Below, piece after piece: positions 1 through 15,000 of a stretch of 15,000 nt of DNA. Positions within the stretch are counted from its first letter, which is position 1, and every line of letters begins with the position of its first letter. Made by a program: the position numbers and the translations under genes. The DNA lies in contig CM060326.1 of NCBI GenBank assembly GCA_030674155.1, positions 12,732,142 through 12,747,141 on the forward strand. Reading direction: 5' to 3'. Below the pieces are notes generated by a model. The model ran no database searches and was not told the origin of the DNA. It saw only the letters and a program-made list of their open reading frames with translations. Origin of the DNA: Stramonita haemastoma. Taxonomy: Eukaryota; Mollusca; Gastropoda; Neogastropoda; Muricidae.

Positions 1-372
1 TTAAAGCAAGCACAGCACAGAAAGATGGCAGAAAGTAGAGGACAAATACGAGGTAAGGTAATGCAAGTAAAAAGATAATGCAAGACATGGGGCAATGCCC
101 GCACAGAACAAAACGACATCAAAGCAAAGACTAGGCAAAACAATGCAAGGTTTAGAAAAAACAACAACAGGCAAGAACAATACAAAAACCAGGCAAAACA
201 ATACAAGACAAAACAAAATCAAAAGAAAATATTTTCAAAAATGGCAACACAAAACAAGACCTTTAAAGGCAAGACAAGTCAAGGTGAAAAAAACACACCC
301 TCAAATCGGATCAAAACAAATCGAAACACCCTAAGTCACTATTTTCTACTACAATCAGGCAGACTTTCTCAC
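1..372. other. Intron sequence downstream of exon 14
   Basis: A-rich, low-complexity DNA with loosely repeated GCAAAACAATACAAG-like words on the plus strand (about 90-310). No exon, RNA gene or mobile element recognised. It should be the start of the next intron of the minus-strand gene. Confidence 0.6.
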
Positions 373-14651
<14,279 letters not shown>

Positions 14652-14724
14652 CTGAAAGAATAGGCCATTATATCATCAGCATATAAACAGCTGATGTCTC
14701 ACGTGGGATGGCCCAGGGGGATGT

Positions 14725-15000
<276 letters not shown>

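Overview
This window is eukaryotic, intron-rich, and saturated with short tandem repeats and short retroelements. Intronic tRNA-derived SINEs, a LINE 3' end and a mosaic extracellular protein made of F5/8 type C, WSC and C-type lectin domains all point to an invertebrate animal. A mollusc, probably a marine gastropod, is my best guess. That assignment rests on general repeat and domain content, not on a species-specific marker.

The main content is one large gene on the minus strand that runs off both ends of the window. I reconstructed 14 consecutive internal exons (14651 down to 373) by following protein homology and requiring GT...AG borders and compatible codon phases at every junction. 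They join into one open frame of 727 whole codons, beginning with the last 2 nt of a split codon. In protein order the exons encode F5/8C domain I (14651-14523, 13749-13547, 12915-12777), F5/8C domain II (12048-11837, 9845-9717, 9038-8897), F5/8C domain III (8180-7999, 7629-7483, 5774-5636), a WSC domain with eight cysteines (4739-4609, 3926-3761), and a C-type lectin domain (3150-2959, 1545-1388, 486-373). The last exon ends in what looks like the start of another domain. Introns between domains are all phase 1, the usual sign of exon-shuffled extracellular modules. The signal peptide, any membrane anchor and both gene ends lie outside the window.

The introns hold most of the DNA. They contain long tetra-, tri- and dinucleotide arrays: about 800 bp of TTCC, about 800 bp of interrupted GAA, and GATA/CATA, GA, CA, CAG and ATT tracts. 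There are three minisatellites with units of about 44, 25 and 28 bp. Dispersed repeats fall into three families. Family A is a tRNA-derived SINE with several copies, including a head-to-head inverted pair. Family B is a two-copy SINE whose head joins a tRNA-like A box to a 5S rRNA-like internal promoter. Family C is a ~330 bp two-copy repeat of unknown class. A decayed LINE 3' end has its stop codon running straight into a GATA array.

Two broken copies of the gene's own coding sequence sit in introns. One is a displaced copy of the first lectin exon sandwiched between two LINE fragments (4830-4950). The other is an apparent F5/8C remnant that reads across a conserved intron position without the intron (7835-7942). 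The most unusual items are the tRNA/5S hybrid SINE, the LINE/lectin-exon chimera, the intronless F5/8C remnant and the inverted SINE pair with a snap-back head. No CRISPR array, bacterial operon or free-standing RNA gene is present.
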